Made by a program: the position numbers and the translations under genes. A model generated the notes under the pieces. It was not told the DNA's origin, ran no database searches, and saw only the letters and a program-made list of their open reading frames with translations. DNA of 44,621 nt from a virus, in IMG/VR virus record IMGVR_UViG_3300030106_001225, positions 1 to 44,621 of that record; one strand, written 5' to 3'. Each line of letters starts with the position of its first letter. Position 1 is the first letter of the stretch. Below are positions 1 through 7,612 of this stretch, piece after piece.

Positions 1-1325
1 ATGGTGAGAAACTACATATATTATATTTAGACGAAGCAGGAAAATGGGAAAGACCTACAGACATAAGAGACGCTTGGAGGATCCAGAGGACTTGTTTGAT
101 CGTCGGAAGAAAAATCGTGGGAAAGGCTCTAGTAGGAAGCACCGTAAACCCGATGGACAAAGGGGGAAAGGAGTACAAGGAACTATGGAGGGATTCGAAT
201 CCTACGGAGAGGAATGCGAATGGTAGAACGATATCTGGGCTGTACAGACTGTTCATACCAGCGTACGAATCTTTAGAAGGTTTCTTTGATCAATATGGTC
301 ATCCAGTCATAGATGATCCTGAACAACCTTTACAAGGTATTGATGACGACACCATACTACAGGGAGCTAAGACGTATCTCAAGAATGAAAGAGATAGTTT
401 AAAGCATGATCCTTCAGAACTCAATGAAGTTACTAGACAGTTTCCGTTTACTGAAGACGAAGCTTTTAGAGACAGTATTGATGGAAGTATATTTAATGTT
501 GGTAAGATATACGAACAGATTCAACATAATGATGATTTGTTTCCTAACCCTATTGTTACTGGAAACTTTTTATGGAAAGATGGACAGCAAGATAGTCATG
601 TTGTGTTTTCTCCAGATCCAAATGGCAGGTTTAGAATTACATGGATGCCTCCCGCAGAGATTCGTAATTCTGTAAAGATGGAAAGAGGTAAACGTATCCC
701 AGGGAATATAGATGTTGGAGTAGGTGGGGTCGATTCATATGATCTTGATGAGACAGTAGATGGCCGAGGGTCTAAGGGCGCACTGCATCTTTATAATAAG
801 TTTCATATTGAACATCCGTCAAACATGTTTGTTTTAGAGTACGCATCTCGTCCTCCACTTGCCAAAATGTTTTATGAAGATGTGTTGATGGCAGCTGTAT
901 TCTACGGTTATCCCGTGTTAATTGAAAACAATAAGTACGGTATTGCAAGATACTTTGAATCAAGAGGTTATGATGGTTATCTAATGGATAGGCCTGCTCA
1001 TTTAAAATCCTCATCTTCTTCTATAAAAGTCAAAACAAAAGGCATACCCTCAAACTCTCAAGATGTGATACAATCGCACGCTCAAGCTATTGAAGCTTAC
1101 ATTCATGATCATGTGGGGATTAATAGAGATGATGGTTCGATAGGAAAGATGTATTTTAACAAAACTCTTGAGGATTGGATAGGTTTTAAAATAAACAATA
1201 GAACGAAATTTGACCTTACTATATCTTCAGGTTTAGCTCTCTTAGCAGCACAAAAAACTAAACCTAAAAAAATTAGTAACTTTGCTGAAAGCAAGTTTTT
1301 TAGAAGATATAAAGTGATCGGATGA
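1..1325 (+). CDS. terL: Terminase large subunit (5'-truncated)
   Basis: This is the packaging motor ATPase and nuclease that translocates and cuts concatemeric phage DNA at the portal. The frame is open from base 3 to the stop at 1325, so the gene starts outside the window. A Walker B-like hydrophobic strand ending in Asp-Glu is at bases 30-35 (LYLDEAGKWE), and a Ser/Thr coupling motif (GSTVNP) lies near 132-149. The C-terminal RNase H-like nuclease has candidate metal ligands: Asp at 711 and 732 (IDVGVGGVDSYD), Glu at 924 (LIENNKYG) and Asp at 1212 (FDLTISSG). Walker A is outside the window. The portal gene follows, the usual order in tailed phages. The motif set and gene order make the family call firm; no symbol-level homologue was checked. 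Confidence 0.93.
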   Translation, partial: GEKLHILYLDEAGKWERPTDIRDAWRIQRTCLIVGRKIVGKALVGSTVNPMDKGGKEYKELWRDSNPTERNANGRTISGLYRLFIPAYESLEGFFDQYGHPVIDDPEQPLQGIDDDTILQGAKTYLKNERDSLKHDPSELNEVTRQFPFTEDEAFRDSIDGSIFNVGKIYEQIQHNDDLFPNPIVTGNFLWKDGQQDSHVVFSPDPNGRFRITWMPPAEIRNSVKMERGKRIPGNIDVGVGGVDSYDLDETVDGRGSKGALHLYNKFHIEHPSNMFVLEYASRPPLAKMFYEDVLMAAVFYGYPVLIENNKYGIARYFESRGYDGYLMDRPAHLKSSSSSIKVKTKGIPSNSQDVIQSHAQAIEAYIHDHVGINRDDGSIGKMYFNKTLEDWIGFKINNRTKFDLTISSGLALLAAQKTKPKKISNFAESKFFRRYKVIG

Positions 1326-1330
1326 TTTCT

Positions 1331-1338
1331 TATATTTG
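1331..1338 (+). promoter_or_regulatory. Bacteroidetes-type -7 promoter box
   Basis: TATATTTG followed by CA matches the Bacteroidetes sigma consensus TAnnTTTG and the same box at five other gene boundaries here. It lies 18 nt upstream of the portal ATG. No clear -33 TTG is visible about 20 nt upstream. Confidence 0.5.
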
Positions 1339-1356
1339 CATGAATAAAGAATATAG

Positions 1357-3774
1357 ATGTACAGCAATTCCAAAAGCAATCAATCATTTCCAGATCCACT
1401 TGCCCCTGTTGAGAAAAAGGTAGACAACAGATATGGTTTGAAATACGCTAAAGCTATTGAAGCTCAGTGGCGTGGTTCGGGAGACAGGAATGCAATTCAG
1501 AAGAAAAGAAGAAAGCTTTTTGACAGAAATAGAAAGTATGCGTTAGGCATACAAGACACCTCTATTTATAAAAGATTACTCAATAGTCTTGATCCAAACT
1601 CTGGTGATGGTAGTCTTATGAATTTAGATTATACTCCAGTGCCGATACTGCCTAAGTTTGTAAGAATTATAGTAAATAAAATTTTATCAAAGAATCCTTA
1701 TCCTAATTTAGAGGCAGTAGATCCATTCTCATCATCTGAAAAAAACAAACAAAAAAGAAGGATTAAAAATCAAGTAGAGTTAAGAGATCAGTTAAAAAAA
1801 TTGAAGGAAGATACTGGTGGTTTAATGTTAGGTGAAGATCCTGATAAGCTACCAGAGACTATGGAGGAAGCTGAAATATTCTTAGACTCTAATGTAAAGA
1901 CTGATGCCGAGGTCTCGGCGCAGATAGGAACAAACCTTACACTCACCTGGAATAACTTTAATGACGGAACTTTTAGAAGGTGTGTAAATGATCTTGTTGC
2001 TTTGGGTATGGCTGTAGTAAAAAGATCGAACGATCCAAATCAGGGTATAAAAATTAACTATGTAGATCCAACTAAGTTTATTCATAGCTATACAGAAGAT
2101 CCATCGTTTGATGATATGATGTATGCTGGTCATATTAGAACAGTATCTATTGGGGAATTAAAAAGACTTGTTGGTAATGAGCTTAGTGAAGAAGACTTTC
2201 ACAAAATATCTAAGAAGGCTCGTGGCAACTCTGCATACCCTCAAGCATCTACTTATGATGATATGGCTGACAAGAGTATCTATGAGTATGATGAATACAC
2301 TATAGATATTATGGATTTTGAATTCTTGTCTGTAGATACTATGCACTTTCAAGAAAAGGAAAACAAGTTTGGGAATGTAAATTATTTCTATCAAGGCTTT
2401 TCCCCTAAAGAAAATAGTGTGTTCTCTTCAAATCCTGATTGCATGAATATCACTTGTGTGTATGGTGGTACGTACATTATGGGGACTGATTATATTTTTG
2501 GGTATGGCAAGAAGAATAACATACCTAAGAACATCCATGACATTACAAAAGCTGAGTTATCTTATTCCGTAGTTGCTACAAACATCAACAAGCTTGTGCC
2601 TAAATCGATGGTTGACAGCTGTATTGGATTTGCTGATATGCTTCAAATTACTCATCTTAAGCTTCAGCAGGCAATAGCTAAGGCAAAACCTGATGGCTTA
2701 ATTATTGATATTGAAGGATTAGAAAATGTACAGCTCGGCAAGGGTGGAGAGCTACAACCTCTTGATCTTCATGACATATACGAACAAACTGGTGTATTCT
2801 ATTACAGAAGCAAGAATCCAGAAGGCGGTGCTCAAGCTCCACCTGTAAGAGAAATCGGTAACTCAATTAGAAATATTAATGAGTTAGTGACTTTATATAA
2901 TCACTACCTAAAATTAATAAGAGACGCTACAGGTATTAACGAAGCGATGGATGCTAGCTCACCAAAAGGTGATGCTCTTGTAGGTGTAAGACAGCAAGCT
3001 ATAGCTGCAGGAAATAATGCTATATATGATGTTACTAATGCTTCGATGATTCTGTATAAAAAGGTTTGTAATGATATTGTTAAGTGTTTACAAATTATAC
3101 CAGAGGGGTCTGTTATTAGTCAAGCATATGAAAACGCTATTGGTAAAGAGAACATGCAAGCTCTAAATTCATTTAGGACTCTACCTATGTTTAACTTCGG
3201 AGTGACAGTAGTTAAAGAGATGGAGACTGAAGATAAGCAGTATTTAGAACAAAGCATTCAGGTTGCATTAGCACAGAAAGAAATTGATCTTGAGGATGTT
3301 CTTCTTATTAGAGATATGAAAGATGTCAAGCAAGCTGAAAGACTTTTGATAGTAAAAAGAAAGAATCGTCAAAAGCAGCAGCAAAAAATTGCTAAACAAA
3401 ACTCAGAGATGCAAGCTCAGCAAGCTAGTAAAGCAGCTCAAGCAGCATCACAAGCTAAACAACAGGAACTTCAATTAGAAGCTCAGTTAGATCTACAAAA
3501 GATTCAAGCTAAAGCTCAAGCTGATATGCAGTTAGAACAAATTAAACTTGCCGCTAGAAAAGAGATAGAGTTAATTAAGGCTCAAGCTATGCTAGGTATA
3601 AGATCTGACGATCAAGAATTTAGAGAGAAGCTTGAGGTTCTTAAAGAAGATGGAAAAAACTCTAGAGTTGATCAACAAGCTGAACTACAAAGTCAGCTTA
3701 TAGCTCAGAAAGAAGGAGAAGCTGGACTATTAGATGCCTCTAATGATAATCAAAATGTTTTAAATCAAATGTAA
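1357..3774 (+). CDS. Portal protein
   Basis: Probable portal protein, the dodecameric ring at the capsid vertex through which DNA is packaged and ejected. The call rests on its place directly after the large terminase, its large size (805 aa, in the range of crAss-like and large-podovirus portals), and an alpha/beta body followed by a Gln/Ala/Lys-rich helical tail (about residues 665-795), as in the C-terminal barrel of many podovirus portals. The ATG at 1357 was chosen because it lies 18 nt after a promoter-like box; the earlier ATG at 1340 opens only a 27-codon frame. It ends 1 nt before the next ATG, so it is probably translationally linked to the following small gene. The family is inferred from context and composition rather than from a unique motif. 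Confidence 0.8.
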   Translation: MYSNSKSNQSFPDPLAPVEKKVDNRYGLKYAKAIEAQWRGSGDRNAIQKKRRKLFDRNRKYALGIQDTSIYKRLLNSLDPNSGDGSLMNLDYTPVPILPKFVRIIVNKILSKNPYPNLEAVDPFSSSEKNKQKRRIKNQVELRDQLKKLKEDTGGLMLGEDPDKLPETMEEAEIFLDSNVKTDAEVSAQIGTNLTLTWNNFNDGTFRRCVNDLVALGMAVVKRSNDPNQGIKINYVDPTKFIHSYTEDPSFDDMMYAGHIRTVSIGELKRLVGNELSEEDFHKISKKARGNSAYPQASTYDDMADKSIYEYDEYTIDIMDFEFLSVDTMHFQEKENKFGNVNYFYQGFSPKENSVFSSNPDCMNITCVYGGTYIMGTDYIFGYGKKNNIPKNIHDITKAELSYSVVATNINKLVPKSMVDSCIGFADMLQITHLKLQQAIAKAKPDGLIIDIEGLENVQLGKGGELQPLDLHDIYEQTGVFYYRSKNPEGGAQAPPVREIGNSIRNINELVTLYNHYLKLIRDATGINEAMDASSPKGDALVGVRQQAIAAGNNAIYDVTNASMILYKKVCNDIVKCLQIIPEGSVISQAYENAIGKENMQALNSFRTLPMFNFGVTVVKEMETEDKQYLEQSIQVALAQKEIDLEDVLLIRDMKDVKQAERLLIVKRKNRQKQQQKIAKQNSEMQAQQASKAAQAASQAKQQELQLEAQLDLQKIQAKAQADMQLEQIKLAARKEIELIKAQAMLGIRSDDQEFREKLEVLKEDGKNSRVDQQAELQSQLIAQKEGEAGLLDASNDNQNVLNQM

Positions 3775-3775
3775 G

Positions 3776-4213
3776 ATGGCACAAATAAATTTAGATGTAG
3801 CACAAGATTTAGATATTACCTGTAGGCAAGGTGATACATTCTCGTTTAGCTTCACGTTAAAGACATCTGCAGGAGTTGCTATTAATGTAACTAATTATGC
3901 TTTTTACATGCAGGTTTACAAGATTAATAGAACTGGAAGGGTGTTAGAAATATCAACTACAAACACCACTGATGCTTCACTTCAAAGAGTTACAAACGGA
4001 AATATAGTTATTGCAGCTGATGCAGATCAAACAGCTAATACTGGTTTGATATCTATAACTATTGATTCAGAGGTAATGAAAACTATTTCCGCAGGAAACT
4101 ATAATTACGAACTTCAATTTAATACCACTGGAACCTCTTCTGGTGTAGACACTACTTTACTAAAAGGATTAATCACTGTTATAGGTGATGTGACTAAGAT
4201 TGACGATAGGTAA
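3776..4213 (+). CDS. Small beta-rich virion protein, BppU-N-like
   Basis: A 145-aa protein with alternating hydrophobic beta strands. It starts with an acidic segment and the motif RQGDTFSFSFTLK, which resembles the N-terminal domain of baseplate upper proteins (BppU_N) and other small immunoglobulin-like phage modules. There is no signal peptide or membrane segment. It starts 1 nt after the portal stop, so it belongs to the head-assembly operon. A structural or attachment role is inferred; the exact place in the virion cannot be told. It could also be a head-fibre anchor. Confidence 0.5.
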   Translation: MAQINLDVAQDLDITCRQGDTFSFSFTLKTSAGVAINVTNYAFYMQVYKINRTGRVLEISTTNTTDASLQRVTNGNIVIAADADQTANTGLISITIDSEVMKTISAGNYNYELQFNTTGTSSGVDTTLLKGLITVIGDVTKIDDR

Positions 4214-4215
4214 TA

Positions 4216-4341
4216 ATGGCGATTACTACGTACACAATAACTTTTAATGAACCTGCAGCATACATTGTTGAGTTGTCTAGCGTTACTGCTTATTCTGTAT
4301 CTTTAACCACGCCAACTACCTATCAAGTTGTTCTTAATTAA
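4216..4341 (+). CDS. Hypothetical 41-aa protein
   Basis: A short frame beginning MAITTYTITF and ending in VVLN, rich in Thr, Val and Tyr in a beta-strand-like alternation. It starts 2 nt after the preceding stop and ends 2 nt before the next ATG, so it fills an otherwise empty gap exactly. That tight packing is the main reason to call it a gene. No family is recognised. It may be a miniature beta module related to its small virion-protein neighbours, but this is only an inference. Confidence 0.55.
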   Translation: MAITTYTITFNEPAAYIVELSSVTAYSVSLTTPTTYQVVLN

Positions 4342-4343
4342 TT

Positions 4344-4652
4344 ATGCCTAGAGTAAAGAAAAGAAAAGCTAAAATGCCTAAAAAGTTTTCCGTTAAAAGC
4401 GGAGACAAGTCAAAGTCTGGCGGTCTTACCGCCAAAGGCGTTAGGCGTTATCGTGCAGCAAATCCAGGCAGTAAATTAAAAACAGCTGTTACAACTAAGC
4501 CATCAAAGTTAAAGAAAGGTAGTAAAGCGGCTAAGCGCAGAAAGTCTTTTTGTGCCAGAATGAAAGGAATGAAAAAACGATTAACCAGCGCTAAGACTGC
4601 TAGGGATCCAAACTCTAGAATAAATAAAGCACTACGAAAGTGGAATTGTTAA
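4344..4652 (+). CDS. Basic DUF6321-like phage protein
   Basis: A 102-aa, strongly basic protein (many Lys/Arg). It has the conserved-looking core GGLTAKGVRRYRAANPG, then TKPSKLKKGSKAAKRRKSFC, then KTARDPNSRINKALRKWNC at the C-terminus. From memory this matches DUF6321, a small family common in marine phages; its function is not known. The charge suggests nucleic-acid or capsid-interior binding, but that is inference. It is the first of four consecutive tiny basic genes between portal and capsid genes, separated from its neighbours by only 1-2 nt. Confidence 0.8.
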   Translation: MPRVKKRKAKMPKKFSVKSGDKSKSGGLTAKGVRRYRAANPGSKLKTAVTTKPSKLKKGSKAAKRRKSFCARMKGMKKRLTSAKTARDPNSRINKALRKWNC

Positions 4653-4653
4653 G

Positions 4654-4845
4654 ATGAAAACAGTAAAAAAAAAGAAGACAAAAAATTTCTCCATTTTAAA
4701 TAAGTCTAAGGAGATTGATCCACCAAAAGGTTTTCACTGGATGGAGGAAGGTGGTAGGTATTACCTCATGAAAGGAGATTACAAACCACATCCTGGGGCA
4801 GTAGCTAAAGCTAAGTTTAAGATGGCAGATCATCTAAAGAAATAA
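4654..4845 (+). CDS. Small basic hypothetical protein
   Basis: A 63-aa Lys-rich protein with a polar N-terminus (MKTVKKKKTKNFS), a central GFHWMEEGGRYYLMKGDYKPHPG segment with several aromatic residues, and a helical Lys/Ala tail. The function is not recognised. It starts 1 nt after the preceding gene and its stop overlaps the next start as TAATG, so it is co-translated with the neighbouring tiny basic genes. A role in DNA condensation or head assembly would fit the neighbourhood but is not shown by a motif. Confidence 0.7.
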   Translation: MKTVKKKKTKNFSILNKSKEIDPPKGFHWMEEGGRYYLMKGDYKPHPGAVAKAKFKMADHLKK

Positions 4846-5018
4846 TGAAGCTAAAGAAAGAATATAAGAAAGGCGGTAAATCAGATACCGTAAAAGATGC
4901 CTGCTATTACAAAGTAAAGCGTAATGAGAAGGTATTTCCTAGCGCATATGCTAGTGGTAGGATAGCTAAGTGTAGAAAAATGGGTGCTGCTAATTACGGC
5001 AACAGTAGTAAAAAGTAA
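4845..5018 (+). CDS. Tiny basic protein, VFPSAYASG family
   Basis: A 57-aa basic protein starting MKLKKEYKKGG, with the core DACYYKVKRNEKVFPSAYAS followed by IAKCRKMGAANYG. Two conserved-looking Cys residues flank the VFPSAYASG motif, reminiscent of a small family seen beside DUF6321 and DUF5872 proteins in marine phages. Both ends overlap neighbouring genes as TAATG, which supports both reality and start. The function is unknown. The paired Cys and positive charge could suit a metal-binding or nucleic-acid-binding miniprotein (inference). Confidence 0.75.
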   Translation: MKLKKEYKKGGKSDTVKDACYYKVKRNEKVFPSAYASGRIAKCRKMGAANYGNSSKK

Positions 5019-5272
5019 TGCCTAGAGTTCGAAAGACTAAAAAAGGTTTAGCTCTTAAGAGGTGGTTCAAAGAAAAATGGAGAACCCCACGCGGTAAAAA
5101 AGGGTATAGCGGAAAGGATAGAACCTTCCGCCCTACAGTTCGTGTGTCAAAAGATACACCTGCTACTTGGTCCGAACTAACGCCTGCAGAAAAAGCTAGA
5201 GCTGCCAAAGAAAAAAGAACTAAAGGTAGGGTATCTAGATACAAGCTCAAGAAAAAAAAGAAAAAGAAATAA
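5018..5272 (+). CDS. Basic DUF5872-like phage protein
   Basis: An 84-aa protein of very high Lys/Arg content ending in an almost pure Lys tract (KLKKKKKKK). The N-terminal KKGLALKRWFKEKW motif and the later WSELTPAEKARAAKEKRTKG segment resemble DUF5872, a small phage family of unknown function. It is the last member of the run of tiny basic proteins and overlaps the previous stop as TAATG. A promoter-like box follows within 5 nt, so this gene probably ends one transcription segment. Confidence 0.75.
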   Translation: MPRVRKTKKGLALKRWFKEKWRTPRGKKGYSGKDRTFRPTVRVSKDTPATWSELTPAEKARAAKEKRTKGRVSRYKLKKKKKKK

Positions 5273-5276
5273 TACT

Positions 5277-5284
5277 TATATTTG
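5277..5284 (+). promoter_or_regulatory. Bacteroidetes-type -7 promoter box
   Basis: TATATTTG followed by CA, 19 nt upstream of the ATG at 5304. It sits in the only gap between the basic-protein run and the beta-rich virion genes. No -33 TTG is seen; the upstream sequence is the A-rich poly-Lys coding end. Confidence 0.55.
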
Positions 5285-5303
5285 CACATAAACAATATTC
5301 AAA

Positions 5304-5705
5304 ATGGCAACTACAACCGCAACATTAACATTAACGAGCGCTGATTTAACTGGTGATGCTCTTTCTCTTAGCTCAACAGCAACGCTTACGAAAGCTGATA
5401 GCGCTACTGGATTAGATCAAACTACGGGCGTTGCTCGTAAGTTCTTTGCCTCTACTCAGGCTAACACAACTCTTATTGCTGCTGCAGATTACACTGCAGG
5501 AAAAGCTCACAAGGTATATATTAAAAATACTTCAACCAGTAACTCTGAATTTATTAAGGTTGAGATTGGTGGATCTAATACTTCTATTGGATTCCTTTAT
5601 GGGGGCGATTTTTTATTCATGCCTTATGACGGAGAGAACGACATAGACATCGATACGTCCGCTGTTAACATGACTGTTGAATTCTTAGTAATCTACGAAG
5701 CTTAA
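5304..5705 (+). CDS. Putative virion decoration protein (paralogue A)
   Basis: A 133-aa Thr/Ser/Ala-rich protein with alternating beta-strand pattern (ATTTATLTLTSADLTGDALS) and a core VYIKNTS...FIKVEIGG...GGDFLFMPYDG. No signal peptide or Cys. It shares the order of motifs (yIKN, GG-F-F-P, C-terminal V-E strand) with the next gene, so the two look like diverged tandem paralogues. The location between portal and scaffold and the beta-rich composition suggest a head decoration or head-fibre protein; the exact role is inferred. Confidence 0.6.
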   Translation: MATTTATLTLTSADLTGDALSLSSTATLTKADSATGLDQTTGVARKFFASTQANTTLIAAADYTAGKAHKVYIKNTSTSNSEFIKVEIGGSNTSIGFLYGGDFLFMPYDGENDIDIDTSAVNMTVEFLVIYEA

Positions 5706-6112
5706 TGGCTAGCGTAAGAGTTACATTATCTTTAAGTAGCACAAGTGTTATGTCTTCTCCAATTAACCTTGGGGTCGACTCTGTTTTGTCTGTGGATTCA
5801 GGCAATTTGATACGAGCAAAAATAAAAGGTACTGCAGCTGATACTGATGATTTATGTGTATATGTTGCTAATCAATGCAGCGACAGAGCTTACTTATATA
5901 TTAAAAATCTTGCTACAGAACTAGAGAATTACATATACCTTCATAATGATACTGACACTGGAGAAGTTGCCAAAATAGGTGGTGGTGAATTTGCATTTAT
6001 TCCACTTAATCCAGCGAAGAAGTATGAAGTATATGGGACACTAGTAGATCAGATTGTTGAATATGGAGTATACGGAAATGATAACTCTACTAACCAGTAC
6101 GGAGGTAGTTAA
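5705..6112 (+). CDS. Putative virion decoration protein (paralogue B)
   Basis: A 135-aa beta-rich protein beginning MASVRVTLSLSSTSVMSSPI, with YLYIKNLATE and GGGEFAFIPLNPAKKYEVYG motifs. These match the order of the YIKN and GGDFLFMP motifs in the preceding gene, which points to a tandem duplication. Its ATG overlaps the preceding stop (TAATG). The probable location is the virion surface; the function is unknown. Confidence 0.6.
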   Translation: MASVRVTLSLSSTSVMSSPINLGVDSVLSVDSGNLIRAKIKGTAADTDDLCVYVANQCSDRAYLYIKNLATELENYIYLHNDTDTGEVAKIGGGEFAFIPLNPAKKYEVYGTLVDQIVEYGVYGNDNSTNQYGGS

Positions 6113-6125
6113 TAAATAAAAAGAT

Positions 6126-6488
6126 ATGGCTAGACTTACAAATCCAGGAAATGCAAATCAAATGGCTTTTGGTCAGTATGGATCAGCTCATTTAGATACA
6201 ACTGGACAGGACCTAACTTGCCCTTCAGGCTTTGTGTTTGTTGCAATTACAATGCTAGAAGATGTGACTTTTACGCAACTAGAAGCTGTTGACAACGGAG
6301 TCAAAAGTGGTTCTTTTGGTACTGATGGCACTGATACCGACTACGACGGAAAGGGTGATTTTGTCACTACTTCAACTACCTTCCCTAAAGGTCTTACTAT
6401 TTATGGGGAGTGGGATACTATAGATATTGCTAGTGGTAAGATTATTGCTTACTGGGGTCCATCTACATTCCCTGTAGAAACTCTATAA
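6126..6488 (+). CDS. Small virion structural protein
   Basis: A 120-aa protein beginning MARLTNPGNANQMAFGQYG, with a central FVFVAITMLEDVTFTQLEAV and a C-terminal KGLTIYGEWDTIDIASGKII segment. The Gly/Thr/Asp-rich beta pattern and GLTIYG...SG-I-AY motif are typical of small structural proteins beside phage capsid genes. It has no export signal. It sits directly upstream of the scaffold and capsid genes. A capsid-associated role is inferred from context. Confidence 0.55.
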   Translation: MARLTNPGNANQMAFGQYGSAHLDTTGQDLTCPSGFVFVAITMLEDVTFTQLEAVDNGVKSGSFGTDGTDTDYDGKGDFVTTSTTFPKGLTIYGEWDTIDIASGKIIAYWGPSTFPVETL

Positions 6489-6510
6489 TTGAAATTTAAA
6501 ATATAATATA

Positions 6511-7599
6511 ATGGAAGAAGAAAAGATGGAAAGTGTCGGGGGCATCGAAATATTCGATACTCCCGAAGAAATGATGCAGGCTGACGAACAACAAACTGCT
6601 CAGCCTGAACAACAAGAAATTGAACAACCACAGCCAGAAACACCTCAAATGGATGAGGCTCCAGTTGTGGATTCACCTATGGTGAGTGAGCCACAAGAGC
6701 AATCTACGGCTCAAGCACCTAATATACAACAAGAGGAAGAGCTTGACTTAGACTCTATGACGCTTCAATACCTTAGTGAAAAGCTAGGGAGGCAAGTAGA
6801 ATCTTTTGACGATCTTTCTCCTGAACCTCAACAAGTTGAGCTTGACGATGGCGTAGCAGCGATAGCTAATTTCGTAAAAGAGACAGGGCGTTCTCCAAGG
6901 GATTGGTTTGCTTATCAGTCGATGGATCCAACTAACATGGATGACTTGACTGCCGTTAAAGTAAAGCTCGCTACAGATTATCCAAATCTTAATGTGGATG
7001 AAGTTAACTTGTTGCTAAAGAGTAAGTATGTTGTTGATGAAGCCCTCGCTACAGAGGATGAAATCAATATCGCAAAGCTCAATTTAAAGATCGAGGCTGA
7101 GAAGGCACGAGCAGACATCTCTTCTATGAGAGATAGATATCTCGTACCTGAAACAACCACAGATCCTACGCTTGATTCATTTATTGATGACGATTGGATT
7201 TCAACTATGACGCAAGAAGTTGATTCGCTGCAGGCTCTAGAGTTTGATGTTGCAGATGGAAAGACTTTTCAGTTTGGACTAGATGAGAACTATCGTTCTA
7301 AATTAAAAGACACTCAAGCGAATTTAGAAACATTCTTTGATCGCTTTGTAAAAGATGACGGAGAATGGGACTATGATGGCCTTTCGTCTATGTTCGCTGT
7401 TAATGATAACATTGACAAGATTGTTTCATCAGCATATCGACAAGGTATGAGTGATGGTCAAAAGAATGTAGTAACGCAAGCTGCCAACATTTCTACTGCT
7501 TCACCACAACGAACAGGTATGGAAAACAATAACCCATTAGCTGATCAGGTGAAACAGATACTTAAGAGATCAACAAGTGGTCTCTCATTTAAACTATAA
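6511..7599 (+). CDS. Putative scaffolding protein
   Basis: A 362-aa acidic protein immediately upstream of the major capsid gene. The first ~100 residues are a disordered-looking Gln/Glu/Pro-rich stretch. The middle is charged and helical (for example LNLKIEAEKARADISSMRDR), and the end (MENNNPLADQVKQILKRS) is short and basic, as in scaffolds that dock to capsid subunits. Composition, length and position fit a scaffolding protein that directs procapsid assembly and is later released. No protease motif was seen, so a fused maturation protease is not supported. Confidence 0.7.
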   Translation: MEEEKMESVGGIEIFDTPEEMMQADEQQTAQPEQQEIEQPQPETPQMDEAPVVDSPMVSEPQEQSTAQAPNIQQEEELDLDSMTLQYLSEKLGRQVESFDDLSPEPQQVELDDGVAAIANFVKETGRSPRDWFAYQSMDPTNMDDLTAVKVKLATDYPNLNVDEVNLLLKSKYVVDEALATEDEINIAKLNLKIEAEKARADISSMRDRYLVPETTTDPTLDSFIDDDWISTMTQEVDSLQALEFDVADGKTFQFGLDENYRSKLKDTQANLETFFDRFVKDDGEWDYDGLSSMFAVNDNIDKIVSSAYRQGMSDGQKNVVTQAANISTASPQRTGMENNNPLADQVKQILKRSTSGLSFKL

Positions 7600-7612
7600 A
7601 AACTAAGAAACA

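Noticed and set aside
186-205. GATTCGAATC, resembling a tRNA T-arm
   Set aside because: No acceptor or anticodon arms fit around it and it lies within terminase coding sequence. No tRNA was supported elsewhere.
44-226. Short plus-strand frame at the left edge
   Set aside because: It overlaps the terminase frame, which is open from base 3 and carries the LYLDEAG and GSTVNP motifs.
1340-1423. 27-codon frame starting just after the portal promoter box
   Set aside because: Its ATG is next to the -7 box, at or before the expected transcript start, and it overlaps the portal in another frame.
4418-4436. GGCGG/CCGCC palindrome
   Set aside because: It is inside the DUF6321-like coding region with no T tract, and the bases encode a conserved-looking GGLTAKG segment.
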